Positions 60,217 to 64,000 of a DNA stretch of 64,000 bases are shown here, piece after piece. Origin of the DNA: Cymbomonas tetramitiformis (lineage: Eukaryota; Chlorophyta; Pyramimonadophyceae; Pyramimonadales; Pyramimonadaceae); NCBI GenBank assembly GCA_001247695.2, contig LGRX02035268.1:1-64000 (forward strand), written 5' to 3'. The notes below the pieces were generated by a model, which searched no databases, was not told the origin of the DNA, and was given only the letters and a program-made list of their open reading frames with translations. How positions within the stretch are numbered: position 1 is the first letter of the stretch; every line of letters starts with the position of its first letter. The position numbers and the translations under genes are program-made.

Positions 60217-60342
60217 ATGACACTTAAGAAAAATAACCGATGATACCCACCCCACCCTATGACACTTAAGAAAAATGAGCGATGACACCCACCCCACCCT
60301 ATGACACTTAAGAAAATGACCGATGACATACACCCCACCCTA
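60217..60342. repeat. Three tandem 42-bp units, interrupted by a MITE
   Basis: Units at 60217, 60259 and 60301 read ATGACACTTAAGAAAAATRA... and end CACCCCACCCT. A fourth unit starts after the MITE at 60673 (A-TGACACTTA). Confidence 0.9.
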
Positions 60343-60674
60343 CAAGAATCACTCACCTTTAAGAAAACCCGGCGATAAGAAACCAGCCAGCCTTTTGGGG
60401 GGTACCGAAGTTGTCGAGAAAAGTGGTTTTTTTGAGCTATGGAATCCTCGAAAATAAGAAATATGGGTGCTGGCGCCGCAGGCGGAAAATTTTGAAAATG
60501 TCGCCTTTTTAAGTGTTTATCATTGGACTTTTAAGAGAATTGCCCGATTGAAAGAAAATACTTGCTAATTCTTACCGATTCCATAGGACGGGTGCTGGCG
60601 GGGGTACGCAAGTTGGTGGAATTAGCTGGCCGACCCCAAATCTCCGGTTTTCTTAAAGGTGAGTGATTACTGTA
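60341..60674. mobile_element. TA-flanked MITE (copy 2)
   Basis: 330-bp element 60343-60672 beginning CAAGAATCACTC and ending GAGTGATTACTG, with TA on both sides. It shares the interior GGGTGCTGGCG/AATATGG features and ends with copy 1 at 801-1182. It is inserted in a tandem repeat whose other junctions show the empty site CCCTATGACACTTA, which proves the TA duplication. Confidence 0.9.
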
Positions 60675-60786
60675 TGACACTTACTCCGTAACCGGAGTCT
60701 CTGAGCCGCGGCCAAAGCGATCGAGATTCGATTATTCGAGGTTGGTTACATTTTAGAAGCTAAAAATTCGGGTGTGTGGGCGATGT

Positions 60787-61470
60787 GAAGTAAGCATTAA
60801 CATGAGCCAACCAAATGAGCGATGTACGGGAGTGTGGGAATGCGGTGTGTGCAGAGTGAAGTGCATAATCGTACACTATGGCCGGCAAGTATCCGCAGCT
60901 GCCAATCGCAAACCAACGGATCTTTGGGAATACTTTCGTAATCAGCAATTGGCTATTTGTGAGAGCATGCTTGATGGTAATGATGCTTTTGTCATTATGC
61001 CGACTGGGGGTGGCAAGAGTTTAGGTTTCCAGCTACCTAGTGTTTTGCAGCGTGGCATGACCATAGTGATCGGGCCTCTATTATCTCTTATGCACGATCA
61101 AGTAGTAAGATGTCGTGAAAAAAATGTTACTGCGATTATTTTTCATGGCGATCTGTTAAGTGATGAGAAGACACTTGTGTGCCACGCCATTAGTCAAAAT
61201 ATGGCGAATTTGTTGTACGTTACTCCGGAGGCACTCGGGAGCGATGGCATGTTGCCACCGATAATCCAAAAAATGTACCAAGCAGGGCATATAGCTCGCT
61301 TTGTGGTTGATGAAGCACACTGTGCTAGTCAAATGGGCCACGACTTTCGACCGGCGTACATCACACTTGGTAATTTGAAGATAGAATTTCCAGATGTTCC
61401 GATCGCAGCTTTCACGGGGATCGCAACGCATGAGACAGAAGCTGATGTCAATACGACGTTTTTGACTTCA
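60787..61470 (+). pseudogene. Truncated RecQ-family DNA helicase
   Basis: Codes an N-terminal segment with FRNQQLAICESML, then Walker A MPTGGGKSLGFQLPS, PLLSLMHDQV, FVVDEAHC (motif II DEAH) and FRPAY...LGNLK...FPDVPIAAFTGIAT (motif III region), in the order of a RecQ first RecA lobe. It stops making sense after ATHETEADV (about 61460), before motifs IV-VI, and no second lobe, zinc or HRDC region follows. It is thus a truncated helicase, possibly a fragment carried by an element. The codons before 60880 may be another exon; no clear start is present, though an ATG sits at 60802. Confidence 0.85.
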
Positions 61471-62520
61471 CCACCGTCTTCCACGCGGAAATCCACCCCA
61501 AATTTCCTTTTACATCGTTCGATTCCGTTAAAAATAGCGAAAGTTGCGTTTTTCGCTTACAACCCTATCCTTCGGCTACAGATTTCTGCAGCTTGCAGCG
61601 AAATGGCTTCACCACGTCAGCAAGCGCGCATGGCCGCAGTTCAGTGTGCGCTGCAATTACTCCGACATCAACAATTCATCACTGGTTTCTGTCTGGTGGT
61701 GTCTGGTGGTGCGTGTGCACCAGACACCAAGATCGACGTTGACAGATACACCAACTTCGCCAGTGAGTATTTTGACTCCCACGCCTTCGTCTCGCCCCAT
61801 CCCTCGCCCTTGCCTTATGCGCCCCCTAGTCACCATCTGGTGGTGTCTAGGGGTGCGGTTGCAATCGTCGCATCCCTCACTGTTATCCCTTTTGGGTCCC
61901 ATCCCGAAGGCTCGATCACGTCCCCTCGCCGCATTTTTCACTTTCCGCCACTCTGCCCTCTCTTCGTCGCCGCATTCGCTCTAGTGGTGCTTGGCCGCTT
62001 TTGGCTTTGGCACCGCACAGGCACTGGCTGATTCGTCTTCTCCGTGGCGCTTGAGGTCTTCTACGATCGAGGACTTCGCCGCCGCCAATCCGGGATCGCG
62101 TCGCAGCTTGTAGAAACTTGCCCTTTAGAATTTTAGGCAACGCCCCATGCACGGATGTGCTTCTAGTTGGGTTGAGAAAGGCCCCTTTGGCCTCAACATT
62201 CTAGTAACATTGGGTTAGGATTAAGGGTGTGCCTGCTTCGGGATGACCTCTCACACCTTCGGGGTGAGGAGGTGTCACGGGGAAGCCGATTTCCCCCCCA
62301 CTGTATGGGGGCCTGCTTCTCCTTGTTTCACCCCTCGCCTTGAGTGCCTGTCATCTTGTCATCTGTCACCGCTCCGACCGTTCCACACCGCTCTCGATAA
62401 AACACCTGAGTATTTTATCTTATGCAGTTTTTAGACCGACCGGATCACCACCTGCGTTTCCTGTGTTTCAGCGATATATATCCCTTATATATATATCACT
62501 CATTTCATCAAGTTTGATAC
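61471..62520. other. No gene recognised; short coding-like start at 61602
   Basis: An ATG near 61602 opens MASPRQQARMAAVQCALQLL and continues as low-quality sequence. TCTGGTGGTG units repeat at 61689 and near 61838. 62160-62520 is C/T-rich with no frame of interest. Confidence 0.35.
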
Positions 62521-62524
62521 TCAA

Positions 62525-64000
62525 CCAGCCTTTGACTGGAGGCCTACACAGAAAAAGATTGCCAAATGGTTCCTCAATGTCCTTCCTAAGTCCAGAGTCA
62601 CGGAGAAGAGGCTAGAATACACAGGAGTCCGCCCTGATATTTGGAATGAAGTTCTGAACGAAAGCGACAAAGTACTTCCTTCTTCGCTGTGCCCATGGCC
62701 CACTCAAGACCCTCCCTATCATCAGAATGATGCTGAGCATTATTATGGTGGTCACCATGACACGACAATCACCAATGCAAATTCCAAGCCCTTCATAAGC
62801 ACCGTGAAATGGCCCAAAGTACTTATGGCTACTGCCCAGTGGTACTAGTCATAGTACCAGAATCGAATCTGGTACTATCACAAGTACCAAAACGCTAGAA
62901 TTTTTTTGATGTCCTCCTCCATCCTGATGGTGATATCCATGATATACCATTACCTTAACGACCCAAACTGAGTTGTATTATGCCCCATTGGTCCATAGGT
63001 TACGTGTAGCCCTCCCAGTGGATGCATATTGCCAACAAGGTGGGGTTTTGTGTTACACAATGGTGTCTCACTTGTCTTCGAAATCATGGCGCTGCTTTCG
63101 GATTTCTTTTTGAACAGACTTGGGATTCTATTCAACCCAGCGATGGCTCAAATTGAAGCTGTATAACATGGCCAATGATGGATGTGAGCATGGGGCAGTT
63201 GGCATACTGCCCGTCGCAGAAACTGCGACATGCTAAACATCCCATCTCCACCAAATGGTCCAACTCAAGATTCCTTAAGTATGAGGGCTATCGTCGATTT
63301 TGAAGCCTAGTCGTGGCACTAAAGCTACGAAATAAGTATATTATAACGTCGGATCGCCTCACCCGCGTTTATGACATCAAAAGTAAACCCATATATCGAT
63401 TTTTCAAGACCTTTACATGCATGGGAAGTTGCCGCACTTGGACTCTACACATGGAACTTAAGTACGAAACCGCTCCCGATCGATATTACTACAAAAAGTG
63501 CTGAGAAGCCAATTTATCACACCCTTGGGTGTTATCGAATCCCAATACTGGCGTTAAAGACGTTCAAATGGCACAACGCATGACGACCACTTAGAATACA
63601 TCCCAATAATGAAATGTGACATCATGCATGCCACCTCGTGGCCACATAGCGTGCCCTTTTAAGTCACCGCGCGCTTGGTACTTGTGACAGTACCAGCAAA
63701 TTTAATTAATTTTATGGCGTTACACCCCCCAAAAGCACACCGCACATACACATACCTAAAGTTCACGAGAGTACATTTCAGCATCAATAACAATTCAAAA
63801 GGGTCCTAAATGATTTTTCAAAACCTTCATGGGACTCATACACCCCTTCTAGTGCCCATAATAAAGCATACATTTTGGTACTTGTGACAGTACCATACCA
63901 CCGGGCAGTAGCCACTTACACTCATGGGGTACCTCCCTCCTCTTTTTGGTATTGTCCTCAACACGATAGGTGTTCCCCGTGGCAAGATTAAACCTCTCCT
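62525..64000 (+). pseudogene. LINE fragment: C-terminal region of ORF2, split by a TIR element
   Basis: 62525-62821 codes KIAKWFLNVLP, GVRPDIWNEVL, LCPW and FISTVKWPKVLM, aligning with the final part of the long copy (KLLQWFINVVP, GLHPDMIEQAL, LCPW, FLNAVEWPEELALMG). The match resumes at 63919 with HGVPPSLFG-type and IGVPRGKIKPLL sequence aligning with the same protein and runs to the window edge. The 62826-63914 element interrupts it. The NPPF motif itself lies upstream of the retained part. Confidence 0.88.
62822..63918. mobile_element. 1.09-kb TIR element (copy 2), 4-bp TSD CTTA
   Basis: 62826-63914 begins TGGCTACTGCCC and ends GGGCAGTAGCCA with CTTA on both sides. It is very similar to copy 1 but inverted relative to the window. 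The 134-codon frame of copy 1 is broken here by TGA (at the Trp codon of RRFW) and by a 4-nt GATC duplication near 63480. Confidence 0.92.

Overview
This is eukaryotic nuclear DNA made almost entirely of nested and decayed transposable elements. Support comes from spliceosomal-type introns whose reading frames rejoin, LTR and non-LTR retrotransposons, several terminal-inverted-repeat elements with target-site duplications (TSDs), large palindromes, tandem repeats and an 895-base assembly gap (31429-32323). No bacterial operons, rRNA, CRISPR array or convincing functional tRNA was seen. The organism cannot be named from the sequence. A retroelement combining a C5-methyltransferase-like domain, a PHD finger and a second methyltransferase-like domain suggests an alga or related protist, by analogy with methyltransferase-bearing Gypsy elements reported in algae; this is inference.

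Layout. 1-1439: a Q-rich minus-strand reading frame interrupted by a TA-flanked MITE. 3.3-4.4 kb: a decayed tandem-repeat protein. 4.85-6.4 kb: a minus-strand locus with duplicated exons. 8.05-17.3 kb: a minus-strand non-LTR retrotransposon with a Ulp1-like protease ORF1 and an ORF2 carrying endonuclease, reverse transcriptase (RT), RNase H, a zinc motif and a Dam-like NPPF domain. 17.9-19.2 kb: a 282-aa unknown ORF and 172-bp tandem repeats. 19.2-22.6 and 23.4-26.7 kb: two related gag-only LTR elements. 27.7-46.3 kb: a very large Gypsy-like element on the minus strand. 46.4-47.7 kb: tandem repeats. 48.5-51.4 kb: an unknown plus-strand intron-containing gene. 52.2-56.1 kb: an element with 1.7-kb inverted arms. 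56.5-64 kb: fragments of the non-LTR family, a RecQ fragment, a MITE and a 1.09-kb TIR element.

The Gypsy-like element is the most notable object. Read in its own direction it has gag, aspartic protease, several proline-rich membrane-associated reading frames that share a Cys-rich motif with gag, then RT, RNase H, a C5 DNA-methyltransferase-like domain, integrase, PHD finger, Tudor-like segment and a second DPYAGTG/TSPAF methyltransferase-like domain. It is broken by frameshifts and by three later insertions: a hAT-type MITE (8-bp TSD), a 1.09-kb TIR element (4-bp TSD) and a 3.8-kb element with 56-bp TIRs. Removing the first two rejoins the RT-RNase H frame exactly, so the order of events can be read from the sequence.
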